The notes: generated from the letters alone by a model not told the origin. DNA of 64,000 bases from Alteromonas stellipolaris (GCF_001562115.1 NZ_CP013927.1:62001-126000); one strand, 5' to 3'. Shown: positions 53,251 to 63,166, numbered from the stretch's first letter. Program-made: numbers and translations.

Positions 53251-53640
53251 TTGGATAAGCTTAAATTGTCAAAACGTTTTATACACATCATTTTCATCAT
53301 CACGATGATTGTATCGCAAAGTGCACAGGCATTTTCTGCTGCTAATATGCCTTGCTCGCAAGACGATATGGTGATGCCTAGTATGAGCGAACTGGATACT
53401 TACAGTTCATCTGACACTAAAAGCGAAATGGATAATGACGAAATAGATAGTCGCGACTTGAATTGTTGCGCTAAGGACTGTTGTTGCCCCGCCGCTTTAT
53501 TAACCATTGCTGTACTTATCGATGACGATCTATCAGTGGAACCAAATTTCACTGAAATAAAAGGGGCTTCTTTTATTTCAGCATTTACAAGTATCTTTCC
53601 CGCGCAACTGCAACGCCCTCCGAAGCGCCTTACTGTTTAG
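53251..53640 (+). CDS. Small secreted Cys-rich protein of the copper island
   Basis: This 129-residue protein has an N-terminal signal peptide or anchor (about 9-28, AQA near the end), a Met/Asp/Ser-rich middle and a Cys cluster (NCC-AKD-CCC, about 70-78). Cys and Met enrichment next to copper genes suggests metal binding in the periplasm. The start is a TTG; no ATG with a ribosome-binding site is visible, so the N-terminus is uncertain. I do not assign a family. Confidence 0.6.
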   Translation: MDKLKLSKRFIHIIFIITMIVSQSAQAFSAANMPCSQDDMVMPSMSELDTYSSSDTKSEMDNDEIDSRDLNCCAKDCCCPAALLTIAVLIDDDLSVEPNFTEIKGASFISAFTSIFPAQLQRPPKRLTV

Positions 53641-53746
53641 TTACTCCCGTTTTTTAATAACAACTTTGTGAAAATAACCTTTTGTAAGCTACTACGGTGT
53701 TTTCGCTTAATCATACTAAACACAATTCATTGAAGAGGAATTCACT

Positions 53747-54274
53747 ATGAAATTTTCTATATTGTTACTAATGAAGGCAAGCATATTTGCATCGGTTTTG
53801 ATAATGACTGCATGCTCAGACGCATCTGATATTGACACACTTGAAATAGCCACAAATGATTCAACACTGGCAACCCCCATTGAGCTGACTGTATTTAAAA
53901 GCAGGACATGCAACTGCTGCCAAAAATGGATAACTCATGCCGAAGAGAGCGGATTTGACATTTCGGCTAACAACATAACATATCTAAACGATCTAAAAGA
54001 AGACAAAGGCATTGCGCCTAACTATCGCTCTTGTCACACAGCAGAGTCAAAAGACGGTTACGTGTTTGAAGGACATGTACCTTCGAAATACATCAAACAA
54101 TACCTAGCTAAAGTGCCTACGAATAGTATTGGCTTATCAGTGCCTGCTATGCCTGTTGGTTCGCCTGGAATGGAAATGGGAGAACGTTTTATGCCTTATC
54201 AAATCCTCCTTTTGCATGCCGACGGTAGCGCAACAGTTTACGCAGAGATAGCGACTTACGAGGAGCAATTTTGA
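53747..54274 (+). CDS. DUF411 metal-binding lipoprotein
   Basis: This 175-residue protein has a signal sequence with lipobox (TACS, Cys at about 23) and a DUF411 domain: the thioredoxin-like start ELTVFKSRTCNCCQKW with CxCC, then a YRSCHTA Cys-His site and the Met-rich VPAMPVGSPGMEMG. The family occurs in copper and silver islands and is thought to bind metal. A GAGGAA site precedes the ATG. It overlaps the next gene by 1 bp. Confidence 0.85.
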   Translation: MKFSILLLMKASIFASVLIMTACSDASDIDTLEIATNDSTLATPIELTVFKSRTCNCCQKWITHAEESGFDISANNITYLNDLKEDKGIAPNYRSCHTAESKDGYVFEGHVPSKYIKQYLAKVPTNSIGLSVPAMPVGSPGMEMGERFMPYQILLLHADGSATVYAEIATYEEQF

Positions 54275-55632
54275 TGAAACCTTTCATAACTTTGATGTCA
54301 ATAGCAACGTTTATATTAGTTGCTGCCCATGCTGTTGCTGCTGACTCAAGTATCTTAACCCTAGAAGAAGCTATAACGGCGGCCGTCAAACAAGACCCTT
54401 GGTTGAAGGGGAGCGAGTATAGTGAGGAAGCAATAATGGCAAACAGCGTTGCGGCATCTAGTTTACCTGACCCAGTTATGTCGATTGGCTTAGCGAACTT
54501 GCCTACCGATGGGTTTGCTTTTGACCAAGAGCCTATGACCCAGCTAAAAGCAGGCGTGTCGCAAATGTTTTCACGGGGAGATAGTTTGGATATCCGTCGT
54601 AAGCAACTGCAAGAGCTTGCCAAACAGCATCCAATAATGCGTCAAGATAGAATAGCTAAAACAACGCTGACAGTATCAATGAAGTGGTTAGAGATATTTC
54701 GCGCACAGCAAACTATTGCATTGATTGAGCAAGACCGAGCCTTGTTCGAACAGTTAGGCGAAATTGCACAAGCCAGTTACTCGTCCGCTGTCGGCAAAGT
54801 ACGCCAGCAGGACATTGTGAGAGCGCAGCTCGAACTGACCAGACTTGAAGATAGACTTACCAAACTGCATTCTCAAAAAGAACAAGCAACAGCAGAACTA
54901 TTAGAATGGTTGTTGGATGACCAGACTTGGTTTACAAATACGCAGCGTTACCAGCAACATGTTGACCTACCTGCAAAAGCACCAACAATCCCGCGCTTAT
55001 ATTTGAATGCCACGAAAGAGTTAGAAAACGGCAATATCCATATATTAGCAGAGTTGCTGAATAATCACCCCGCTGTGCTGGCAATAGAGCAAAAGATTGA
55101 AGCAAGTAATACCGGTATAGACTTAGCCAAACAGCAATACAAACCGCAATGGGGAGTTAATGCAAGTTATGCTTATCGCGAAGACGACCAGCTAGGGCGC
55201 AGCAGACCTGACTTTATCTCTGTTGGAGTAACTTTTGATGTTCCTCTGTTTACAGGCAATAAACAAGACCAAGAAGTGTCCGCGGCCATCAGTCAAACTG
55301 AGGCGATCAAAACTGAAAAAAGGCTCGCCCTAAGGTCACTACTATCGCAACTACAATCAGCCTATGCCGCTCACCGAAGACTGCAGCAACGAGAAGCCTT
55401 GTACCAAACCGATATATTAATACAAATGAGTGACCAAGCAGAGGCTTCATTAACCGCATATACCAACGATGACGGTGATTTTGCTGAAGTTGTTAGGGCG
55501 AGAATAGCTGATCTAAACGCCAGAATAGATGCTCTCAACATTGACGTAGACTTACTCAAGTCCCAATCACAATTAAACTACTTTTTTAGCGATGAGCCAT
55601 CAATCGCCAATACTCGTTTCGGAGAGAAATAA
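54274..55632 (+). CDS. cusC: CusC/CzcC-like outer-membrane efflux protein
   Basis: This 452-residue protein of the TolC/OEP superfamily has a signal peptide (AVAA near residue 23) and two homologous coiled-coil/beta halves (about 30-230 and 245-440). No lipobox Cys is seen, unlike E. coli CusC. It forms the outer-membrane channel of the CusCBA-type pump. GAGGAG precedes the ATG at 54274 with good spacing. The stop overlaps the start of the adaptor gene (TAATG). Confidence 0.85.
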   Translation: MKPFITLMSIATFILVAAHAVAADSSILTLEEAITAAVKQDPWLKGSEYSEEAIMANSVAASSLPDPVMSIGLANLPTDGFAFDQEPMTQLKAGVSQMFSRGDSLDIRRKQLQELAKQHPIMRQDRIAKTTLTVSMKWLEIFRAQQTIALIEQDRALFEQLGEIAQASYSSAVGKVRQQDIVRAQLELTRLEDRLTKLHSQKEQATAELLEWLLDDQTWFTNTQRYQQHVDLPAKAPTIPRLYLNATKELENGNIHILAELLNNHPAVLAIEQKIEASNTGIDLAKQQYKPQWGVNASYAYREDDQLGRSRPDFISVGVTFDVPLFTGNKQDQEVSAAISQTEAIKTEKRLALRSLLSQLQSAYAAHRRLQQREALYQTDILIQMSDQAEASLTAYTNDDGDFAEVVRARIADLNARIDALNIDVDLLKSQSQLNYFFSDEPSIANTRFGEK

Positions 55633-57230
55633 TGAAAAACACTAGCACGCTTGCCATAGGCTTGTTTGCAGGTGCAGTAATTACTGCGCTTGTTTATACC
55701 TACATGATGCCGACAAGCCACAACAGTCCTTCTGATAGTACCGTTGACGCGGACAAACCCTTGTATTGGGTCGCGCCAATGGATCCTAACTATAGAAGAG
55801 ATACGCCTGGAAAGTCTCCGATGGGTATGGACCTGATCCCCGTTTATGACGACGGTGGTAACAATGCTGATAGTCCTGGAACGATAAAAATACATCCTAA
55901 TGTGGAAAATAATTTGGGTGTAAGAACCGCTAAAGTTGAGAAAAAGGCCTTACATGTGCCCATCAGAACAGTGGGCTATGTGCAATACAACGAAGACACC
56001 CTCGTTCACATTCATCCTCGCGTAGAGGGGTGGATTGATAATCTTTACGTTAAAGCCGCCGGTGATTATGTTAAAAAAGGTGAGCCACTATACGCGCTTT
56101 ATTCTCCTGAATTAGTCAACGCGCAAGAAGAGTATTTACTCGCACGCACTCGCAACAATAAGAATCTTATTGAGGCAGCATCATCGCGTTTAGAAGCCCT
56201 ACAAATGCCGGCGTCAGCTATTAAAAAATTGAATAATACTGGTAAAGTGCAACACACAATTACCTTTACTGCCCCACAAACTGGTTTTGTAGATAATCTC
56301 AATGTTAGACAAGGTTTTTATGTAAAACCTGGTATCACTATTTTATCGATTGGTGCCTTAGACGAAGTATGGGTAGATGCTGAAATATTTGAACGTCAAT
56401 CTAATCTGATTGAAGAAGGGTTAGCCGTAACGATGACCTTAGAGTATTTACCAGGCAAAGAATGGCAAGGGCAAGTCGACTACGTTTACCCAACGCTCGA
56501 CGAAAAAACAAGAACATTGAAAGCACGTCTAAGGTTTGAAAATCCAGACTACTTCTTAAAACCAAACATGTTTGCTCAAGTGACCATTCATTCTGACTTA
56601 GACGATGAAAACTTACTGGTTCCTACCGAAGCAGTTATACGCACAGGCACACAAGATAGAGTCGTGTTGGCATTAGGCGAGGGTCGTTTCAAATCAGTTG
56701 AAGTTGAAGTAGGCAATATTGTGAATGAATATACGGAAATTTTAGCGGGCTTGAATAACGATGATCGCATTGTCACCTCGGCGCAGTTCTTGTTGGACTC
56801 AGAAAGCAGTATTTCATCAGATTTCAAACGAATGGAAGAGCCAGATGCTGCGCCTACCATGGTGTGGACAACAGCAACCATAAACAGCGTAATGATAGAA
56901 CACCGTATGGTTAATCTCGATCATGCAGAGATTGAAGATTGGGGCTGGCCTAGCATGACCATGGATTTCAATGTCGCAGATGACATTGATATTTCACAGT
57001 TATCTGCAGGGATGTCACTGCACCTCCAAATTACTAAGTTAGACACTGGTGACTACTTGGTCACTACCATCCATATTGTTGATGAAAATGGCAATATGAT
57101 ACAGATGGAAAACATGGATGATATGGACGGTATGCATGACATGCATAATATGAATGATATGGATAAGTCTGCCAAACCGGATACAACGAAAATGGAAGTC
57201 GATCACTCTAGCCATGGAGGACAACACTAA
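55632..57230 (+). CDS. cusB: CusB-like adaptor with fused CusF domain
   Basis: This 532-residue periplasmic adaptor has an N-terminal anchor (about 7-25) and a heavy-metal-binding domain (about 45-75; YWVAPMDPNYRRDTPGKSPMGMDLIPVY). A CusB core follows with lipoyl halves, helical hairpin and beta-barrel (about 85-410), then a CusF-like metallochaperone domain (about 415-490) with the copper ligands His, Trp, Met, Met in HAEIEDWGWPSMTM. The tail is rich in Met, Asp and His. In E. coli CusF is a separate protein that passes Cu(I)/Ag(I) to CusB; here the chaperone is covalently attached. The stop overlaps the cusA start (TAATG). Confidence 0.9.
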   Translation: MKNTSTLAIGLFAGAVITALVYTYMMPTSHNSPSDSTVDADKPLYWVAPMDPNYRRDTPGKSPMGMDLIPVYDDGGNNADSPGTIKIHPNVENNLGVRTAKVEKKALHVPIRTVGYVQYNEDTLVHIHPRVEGWIDNLYVKAAGDYVKKGEPLYALYSPELVNAQEEYLLARTRNNKNLIEAASSRLEALQMPASAIKKLNNTGKVQHTITFTAPQTGFVDNLNVRQGFYVKPGITILSIGALDEVWVDAEIFERQSNLIEEGLAVTMTLEYLPGKEWQGQVDYVYPTLDEKTRTLKARLRFENPDYFLKPNMFAQVTIHSDLDDENLLVPTEAVIRTGTQDRVVLALGEGRFKSVEVEVGNIVNEYTEILAGLNNDDRIVTSAQFLLDSESSISSDFKRMEEPDAAPTMVWTTATINSVMIEHRMVNLDHAEIEDWGWPSMTMDFNVADDIDISQLSAGMSLHLQITKLDTGDYLVTTIHIVDENGNMIQMENMDDMDGMHDMHNMNDMDKSAKPDTTKMEVDHSSHGGQH

Positions 57231-60200
57231 TGATTGCAGCCATTATAAGATGGTCTGTTACCAATCGATTTTTTGTATTGCTTTTGGCATTAATTATCGT
57301 CGGTGGCGGTCTTGTTACGGTAAAAAATACGCCTGTGGACGCACTTCCTGATTTGTCAGATGTGCAGGTCATCATAAAAACAAGTTACCCTGGACAAGCA
57401 CCACAGGTTGTCGAAGATCAAGTTACCTACCCACTAACCACCGCAATGTTATCGGTTCCTGGGGCTAAAACGGTGCGCGGCTATTCATTTTTTGGTGATT
57501 CTTACGTTTACATTATCTTCGATGATGATACCGATCTGTATTGGGCACGAAGCCGAGTACTCGAGTATTTGTCCCAAGTTGCACCTAATTTACCTGATAA
57601 CGCAAGACCGCAGTTAGGGCCTGACGCGACCGGTGTAGGCTGGGTGTATTTGTATGCTCTGATTGATAAAACCGGCCAACACGATATTAGTCAATTGCGC
57701 AGTTTACAGGATTGGTTTTTAAAATTTGAGTTACAAACAGTATCCGGTGTTTCGGAAGTATCCGCCATTGGCGGCATGGTCAAGCAGTATCAAGTTCGCG
57801 TTGATCCTGAAAAACTAAGGGCGTATGGCATACCCTTATCGCACATACAAATGGCAATTAAGCGAGGTAATCAAGAGGTCGGTGCATCAGTTATTGAAAT
57901 GGCCGAAGCTGAATACATGGTTCGAGCAACAGGTTATATCGAGAACAAAAGTGACATAGAGTTGATCCCACTTGGTGTCAATGACAATGGAACACCACTT
58001 TTAATAAAGGACATTGCCGATGTACAAATTGGCCCACAAATGCGCCGCGGTATAGCCGAGCTTAATGGCGAGGGCGAAACCGTGGGTGGTATTGTTGTCA
58101 TGCGCTATGGCGAAAATGCACAGAAAACGATTGATGGCGTTAAAGCAAAACTCGAGGAACTCAAAAAAGGGCTTCCTGATGGTGTTGAAGTTGTCACTGT
58201 CTACGATCGTTCAGCCTTAATAGAGCGTGCTGTTAACAATCTAGGCTTTAAACTCTTAGAAGAGTTCGCGGTAGTGGCGCTTGTATGTGTGGCTTTCCTA
58301 TTTCATGTGCGGTCGTCACTCGTGGCAATAGTGAGTTTACCGGTAGGTATCTTAGCGGCATTTATTGTGATGTATTTTCAAGGTATCAACGCGAATATTA
58401 TGTCTCTAGGAGGTATCGCGATTGCCATTGGGGCCATGATTGACGGTGCTATTGTCATGATTGAGAATATGCACAAACACATGGAGCGCACGCCACTTAC
58501 GAAAGAAAACCGTTGGCAGATTGTAGTGGACTCGGCTACAGAAGTAGGGCCTGCACTGTTCTTTAGTCTACTTATTATAACGGTAAGTTTTGTGCCTGTG
58601 TTTACCCTCGAAGCGCAAGAAGGGAGAATGTTTGCACCACTGGCCTTTACTAAAACGTACGCGATGGCTGCATCGGCTGCACTAGCGATTACGCTTGTGC
58701 CTGTGTTGATGGGGTATTTTATAAGAGGCAAAGTACTCGCAGAGCACAAAAACCCAGTGAACAAGGGTTTATCGTGGTTGTATATGCCTTCACTCAAAAC
58801 AGTTCTTCGTTTCCCTAAGCTAACGCTTTTAGGTGCATTAGTGGTCTTAGTGATTGGCTTTTGGCCAATTAATAAAATTGGTAGTGAGTTCATTCCACCA
58901 TTGGATGAAGGTGACTTGATGTATATGCCAACCACGTATGCGGGGATATCTATTGGTAAAGCGCGTGAATTGTTACAACAAACCAATAAGTTGATCTACA
59001 CCGTTCCAGAGGTGGAAACGGTGTTTGGCAAAGTGGGCAGAGCGGATACGGCAACTGATCCCGCACCTCTGACTATGATTGAAACCTTCATTCAATTGAA
59101 GCCTCATGATGAATGGCGCGAAGGGCTTACCACCAAAGACCTAATCAAAGAACTTGATGGTTTGATCGACTTTCCGGGTCTGACGAACGCCTGGGTAATG
59201 CCAATCAAAACCCGTATTGACATGCTAGCAACTGGTATCAAAACCCCTGTGGGAATAAAGATTGGCGGTCCCGAACTTACAGAAATACAAGGGATTGGGC
59301 AGCAAATTGAAACAATCTTAACGAAGGTTGATGGGACAGCTTCTGTTTATTCCGAACGCGTTGCAGGCGGTCGTTATGTGAAGGTCGATATTCAGCGCGA
59401 AAGAGCGGCACGATATGGCTTGAATATCGCTGATATTCAGTCGGTTGTGGCAAGCGCTGTAGGCGGCATGAATGTGACGCAAAGCGTTGAAGGGCTAGAG
59501 CGATACCCGGTTAACGTCCGCTACCCTCAGTCATATCGTTCGTCACCTCAAGCATTATCCCTATTGCCAATAATAACGCCACAGGGTAAACGCATCGCTC
59601 TGGCAGATGTTGCCGATGTGTACATTGAAGATGGGCCTCCAGGCATAAAAAGTGAAAACGCGCGCTTAAATGGTTGGGTATTTGTCGATATTGATGGCGT
59701 AGACATTGGCACCTATGTAGTGGCCGCCCAAAAAGCGGTAAGCGATCAATTGGTATTGCCAGCAGGTTACTCAATCACGTGGTCAGGTCAATACGAATAT
59801 ATGCAGCGAGCCAAAGAGAAACTGACTTATGTGGTACCACTCACGCTAGCTATCATTATTATTCTGCTGTATTTGAATTTTAGAAACGTGACTGAGGTTG
59901 CCATTATTATGGGTACATTGCCCTTAGCCATGGTGGGGAGTATTTGGTTGATGTATCTCGAAGGATTTAACTTCTCTGTTGCAGTCGGCGTTGGGTTCAT
60001 TGCACTAGCAGGTGTCGCGGTTGAAATAGGCGTCATTATGCTCGTGTATCTCAACCAAGAGTACAACGCGCTACTTGAGCGTTGCCGAGAGGACAACACC
60101 AAACCAAGTGATGCTGAATTGACAGAAGCAGTGTTGCATGGCGCTGGACTTCGAGTTAGACCTGTGATGATGACAGCGATGGCCATTATTCTGGGCCTAT

Positions 60201-60367
60201 TACCTATATTGTATGGAACCGGCACAGGTGCAGAAGTTATGAGTCGCATTGCCGCACCGATGGTAGGAGGCATGATGAGTGCTGTGTTACTTACCTTGCT
60301 GGTATTGCCCGCTATTTATTTGCTGTGGAAAAGGAGGCAAATACACAAATTAGATGACAACTTTTAA
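57230..60367 (+). CDS. cusA: CusA-like heavy-metal RND efflux pump
   Basis: This 1045-residue proton-driven pump has 12 membrane helices: one N-terminal (about 12-30), a block at about 340-540 and a second block from about 870 to 1035, with two large periplasmic loops. The acidic proton-relay motif lies in helix 4 (IAIGAMIDGAIVMIENMHKH). Met residues in AWVMPIKTRIDMLATGIKTP match the copper/silver subfamily rather than the Czc zinc group. It completes the CusCBA complex with the two genes upstream. Confidence 0.93.
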   Translation: MIAAIIRWSVTNRFFVLLLALIIVGGGLVTVKNTPVDALPDLSDVQVIIKTSYPGQAPQVVEDQVTYPLTTAMLSVPGAKTVRGYSFFGDSYVYIIFDDDTDLYWARSRVLEYLSQVAPNLPDNARPQLGPDATGVGWVYLYALIDKTGQHDISQLRSLQDWFLKFELQTVSGVSEVSAIGGMVKQYQVRVDPEKLRAYGIPLSHIQMAIKRGNQEVGASVIEMAEAEYMVRATGYIENKSDIELIPLGVNDNGTPLLIKDIADVQIGPQMRRGIAELNGEGETVGGIVVMRYGENAQKTIDGVKAKLEELKKGLPDGVEVVTVYDRSALIERAVNNLGFKLLEEFAVVALVCVAFLFHVRSSLVAIVSLPVGILAAFIVMYFQGINANIMSLGGIAIAIGAMIDGAIVMIENMHKHMERTPLTKENRWQIVVDSATEVGPALFFSLLIITVSFVPVFTLEAQEGRMFAPLAFTKTYAMAASAALAITLVPVLMGYFIRGKVLAEHKNPVNKGLSWLYMPSLKTVLRFPKLTLLGALVVLVIGFWPINKIGSEFIPPLDEGDLMYMPTTYAGISIGKARELLQQTNKLIYTVPEVETVFGKVGRADTATDPAPLTMIETFIQLKPHDEWREGLTTKDLIKELDGLIDFPGLTNAWVMPIKTRIDMLATGIKTPVGIKIGGPELTEIQGIGQQIETILTKVDGTASVYSERVAGGRYVKVDIQRERAARYGLNIADIQSVVASAVGGMNVTQSVEGLERYPVNVRYPQSYRSSPQALSLLPIITPQGKRIALADVADVYIEDGPPGIKSENARLNGWVFVDIDGVDIGTYVVAAQKAVSDQLVLPAGYSITWSGQYEYMQRAKEKLTYVVPLTLAIIIILLYLNFRNVTEVAIIMGTLPLAMVGSIWLMYLEGFNFSVAVGVGFIALAGVAVEIGVIMLVYLNQEYNALLERCREDNTKPSDAELTEAVLHGAGLRVRPVMMTAMAIILGLLPILYGTGTGAEVMSRIAAPMVGGMMSAVLLTLLVLPAIYLLWKRRQIHKLDDNF

Positions 60368-60402
60368 CCCTTAAATTTAAACAATAACTAAGTGAGAAAA
60401 AA

Positions 60403-60816
60403 ATGAAAAAATATATCGCAATAATATTCGCAGCAATGACCAGCATGTCTGTTTTAGCGCATACAGGACTAACATCATCTATGCCTGCTAACAATGCCAT
60501 GTTGATGAAAAGTCCTGAAGTGATAGAAGTGACGTTTGGTAATCCTGTTCGTTTGGTGAGCTTATCTATCGCTAATACTAAAGGAGAGCCTATCGAAACA
60601 GCGTTCAAACCAAGCATGGAGGCAAGTGGCACCTTTTCCTACAATTTGCCTATGTTAATGCCAAGTACCTACAAAGTATCTTGGACAATCATGGGTGATG
60701 ATGGGCATAAAATGAAGGGAGACTTTTCGTTTATGGTCCATGCAATGGACAAAATGAAAGGGATGAAAGATATGAAATACAAAAAGATGGATCACTCAGA
60801 GCATAACAACCATTAA
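60403..60816 (+). CDS. copC: CopC-like periplasmic copper-binding protein
   Basis: This 137-residue protein has a signal peptide whose predicted cleavage exposes the His of AHTGLTSSMP at the mature N-terminus, as needed for the Cu(II) site of CopC. A beta-sandwich with DDGHKMKGDFSF follows, then a Met/Lys/His-rich tail. It would deliver copper to CopD, encoded 12 bp downstream. Confidence 0.88.
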   Translation: MKKYIAIIFAAMTSMSVLAHTGLTSSMPANNAMLMKSPEVIEVTFGNPVRLVSLSIANTKGEPIETAFKPSMEASGTFSYNLPMLMPSTYKVSWTIMGDDGHKMKGDFSFMVHAMDKMKGMKDMKYKKMDHSEHNNH

Positions 60817-60828
60817 CAGGGAACTATC

Positions 60829-61758
60829 ATGACACCAGAAATTTGGACAACATTACTCATATTGAATAAATTCCTGGTGTATTTAGGCATAGCGGCGGCC
60901 ATTGGTGGTTTTTCAATGATGCTTTTATTTACGCACCTCGATGCTCTACCAACTCGCTACTATGTTGTTAGACAATGGCAAACAAGCATTAGCCAGTATG
61001 GTGTTTTATTTATTACTGTTGGATTGATCGCTAACATTTTTGACTTTTTCGTGCAAGTGGGAAACATGTCCGAAACAGGTTTAAAAGGAATGACTGAACC
61101 CATTATGCTTAATATGCTTTGGGTTAGCTCAGTTGGCACATTGACCCTTGTTAGAGCAATAGCGTTTGTCTTAGCAGCAGCTATGATGATTTATATATTA
61201 AGGCTAACTAATCCTCTGAATAGTAAGACCGAGTTAGTTTTATTTGGGCTCTTTGCTCTTATAGTAATATTGCTGCTCAGCGCTTCATTTACCCTTTCTG
61301 GACATACCAATACGCTTGGGTTTGGAAGTATCGCCCTTATTACCCTGCATGTTGTGGTGGCCTTTGCATGGCTTGGTTCCCTCTTGCCATTGATAAATGC
61401 ATGTACCTCCTTTAACAGAAACGAACTTTATGTATTGATGGACAGGTTTGGTCGTTTTGCGTCATGGGGAGTGACTATATTGCTGATTGTCGGTTCAGGA
61501 ATGTTGGTGCAGCTATTGCCAAACATCGATGCGCTTTTTTATAGCCCCTATGGTCAACTTTTCATGCTCAAAATTTCCGGCGTTTTGATGCTGCTCGTCT
61601 TTGCGTTCGCGCATAAGTTTTTTCTCGTACCTCACATAGTACAAAAAGAAAATGGACACATAAAATTAAGACATTCTATATTTGCTGAAGCGTGTGTAGG
61701 TCTGCTCGTATTAATCACTACTAGCGTTGTCACAACAGCAGTTGGGCCACCGATGTAA
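60829..61758 (+). CDS. copD: CopD-like copper transport membrane protein
   Basis: This 309-residue protein has about eight membrane helices spread over its length, with the CopD-family region FTLSGHTNTLGFGSIALITLHVVVAF where a helix His lies. CopD moves copper across the inner membrane in partnership with CopC. The pair follows the RND pump in the same direction and is probably co-regulated. Confidence 0.88.
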   Translation: MTPEIWTTLLILNKFLVYLGIAAAIGGFSMMLLFTHLDALPTRYYVVRQWQTSISQYGVLFITVGLIANIFDFFVQVGNMSETGLKGMTEPIMLNMLWVSSVGTLTLVRAIAFVLAAAMMIYILRLTNPLNSKTELVLFGLFALIVILLLSASFTLSGHTNTLGFGSIALITLHVVVAFAWLGSLLPLINACTSFNRNELYVLMDRFGRFASWGVTILLIVGSGMLVQLLPNIDALFYSPYGQLFMLKISGVLMLLVFAFAHKFFLVPHIVQKENGHIKLRHSIFAEACVGLLVLITTSVVTTAVGPPM

Positions 61759-61806
61759 TCGGGTGCCACTGTTAACTTATTAATTTATTTATTAAAGGTC
61801 ATATAT

Positions 61807-62292
61807 ATGAAACACATTATTCAACCCAAGCTCCTTACAATTTTCACTCTTATTCTGTTGAGTGGGTCAGTATTTTCTCATGAAAATGACGCGGATAAAG
61901 ATACAAAATCGACGATGTTCACTGGTCTTGAAACGTCAGCTGGCAAGACTGTGTTAGCGTTTCATAAAGCTCTCGAAACCGGTGATGCGCAAACCGCCCG
62001 TGGTTTGCTTGCTGATGACGTATTGATACTCGAAGGAAAGGGCGTTGAAAGAAGCGCACAGGAGTATGCGAGTCATCATATGCTATCTGATATGAAATAT
62101 TTAAAAGCAATGACAATTGAGTCTATTGAACACCATGTTACTCAATTCGATGTTGTAGCAATATCGATATCAAGAAGCAGCGTAAAAGGGACCTACAAAG
62201 ATAAAAATATTGACCGAATAGGTAATGAAACGATTACGCTGAAGAAGCACGACGATAAATGGAAAATTACGCATATACATTGGTCCAATTGA
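61807..62292 (+). CDS. SnoaL/DUF4440-like periplasmic protein
   Basis: This 161-residue protein has a signal peptide (cleavage near residue 24) and one NTF2-like domain: an FHKALETGDAQTARGLLADDVLILEG start and a WKITHIHWS end are typical of SnoaL/DUF4440. It has two His residues in the C-terminal strand. It is often found in metal-resistance islands; the reaction, if any, is unknown. Confidence 0.78.
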   Translation: MKHIIQPKLLTIFTLILLSGSVFSHENDADKDTKSTMFTGLETSAGKTVLAFHKALETGDAQTARGLLADDVLILEGKGVERSAQEYASHHMLSDMKYLKAMTIESIEHHVTQFDVVAISISRSSVKGTYKDKNIDRIGNETITLKKHDDKWKITHIHWSN

Positions 62293-62344
62293 TTGTAGGT
62301 AACATGGTTCGTTACGCTAGCTAGATATTTATCACGATGTTTTC

Positions 62345-62360
62345 ATTACAAAAATGTAAT
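62345..62360. promoter_or_regulatory. Candidate CusR/CopR box 2
   Basis: A perfect dyad, ATTACA-AAAA-TGTAAT, has the same 6-4-6 layout as the box at 53131-53146. It lies 144 bp upstream of the lipoprotein start at 62504, so that gene is a likely member of the copper regulon. Confidence 0.7.
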
Positions 62361-62503
62361 TGAATGGTAATGCAATTGCCGTAAATCATTGATGTAGATC
62401 ATGTAAGTTGACAGCCACCTCAGTATGCTTGCTTTCGCGATGTATAAGATTTTTACAACGTACACTTAACGAAATTTTTATCAGCATTAGCGAGGAAAGG
62501 TTC

Positions 62504-62860
62504 ATGAAAAATAGCACTAAAATACTAACGGTATTAACAGTTTCTTTATTCTTTTTAGGAGGCTGTGCAAGTCAAATTTATCATGATTACATCATGAGCG
62601 GTCAGGTTGTATCAACCAACGGAAACGAGTTGGTAGTTTGCGTTTCGAATACTAACAATCTGCAAGTGGATAAGATCTTTAGCGTCTATCGCGCTGTTTA
62701 TGATGAAAGCGTGATCACAGAAGGTGAATCAGGTTACTCCAGAGAGTATGTGGGGAAAGTAAGATTAGGAGGCATAAAAAATGAGCATTTTGCTGACGCC
62801 ACTATCGTAAGTGGGAATGTTCTTGCAAATGATATCGTTGAGTTTGAACCTAAATCGTAA
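62504..62860 (+). CDS. Small lipoprotein of the copper island
   Basis: This 118-residue protein has a lipobox (LGGC, Cys at about 21) after a hydrophobic signal, then a small beta-rich domain that I do not recognise. The start at 62504 is chosen for GAGGAAAGG just upstream; the open frame runs back to 62408. Its promoter region carries the copper-type dyad. Confidence 0.75.
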   Translation: MKNSTKILTVLTVSLFFLGGCASQIYHDYIMSGQVVSTNGNELVVCVSNTNNLQVDKIFSVYRAVYDESVITEGESGYSREYVGKVRLGGIKNEHFADATIVSGNVLANDIVEFEPKS

Positions 62861-63135
62861 AGTTCATCTGCGCGAGTAACGGAGTGCTCTAAATGCTTTT
62901 TAATGAGGTTGCAATCACGTCGACATTGATAGTTGGTTGGGTTTTGTAGCAAGCGGATCAGGCCGTCGAATCAGTGGTGTGCCACCGTAACTCCTCTAGC
63001 ATCTTGTTTATTGGTAAAACGTAAAAACAAAGTTTCTGATGATTGGTTCAAGCCTCCGGTTCAATAATCCTTTCAGAAATTTGAGTGCTAGTGGTTGTTT
63101 GGTCGATGTCAGCACCATAAGGTTAAAAATAAATA
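62861..63135. other. Non-coding stretch before the MerR promoter
   Basis: I see no gene, RNA or repeat in this stretch. It ends at the MerR-type promoter and may hold the end of the lipoprotein transcript; no clear terminator hairpin was seen. Confidence 0.5.
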
Positions 63136-63166
63136 TTGACCTGTGAGCAACTCACAGGTTTATCCT
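63136..63166 (+). promoter_or_regulatory. MerR-type promoter and operator
   Basis: The -35 box TTGACC (63136-63141) and -10 box TATCCT (63161-63166) are 19 bp apart. This is the long spacer that MerR-family activators untwist. The perfect 9-3-9 dyad with arms ACCTGTGAG and CTCACAGGT (63139-63159) fills the spacer. Confidence 0.88.
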
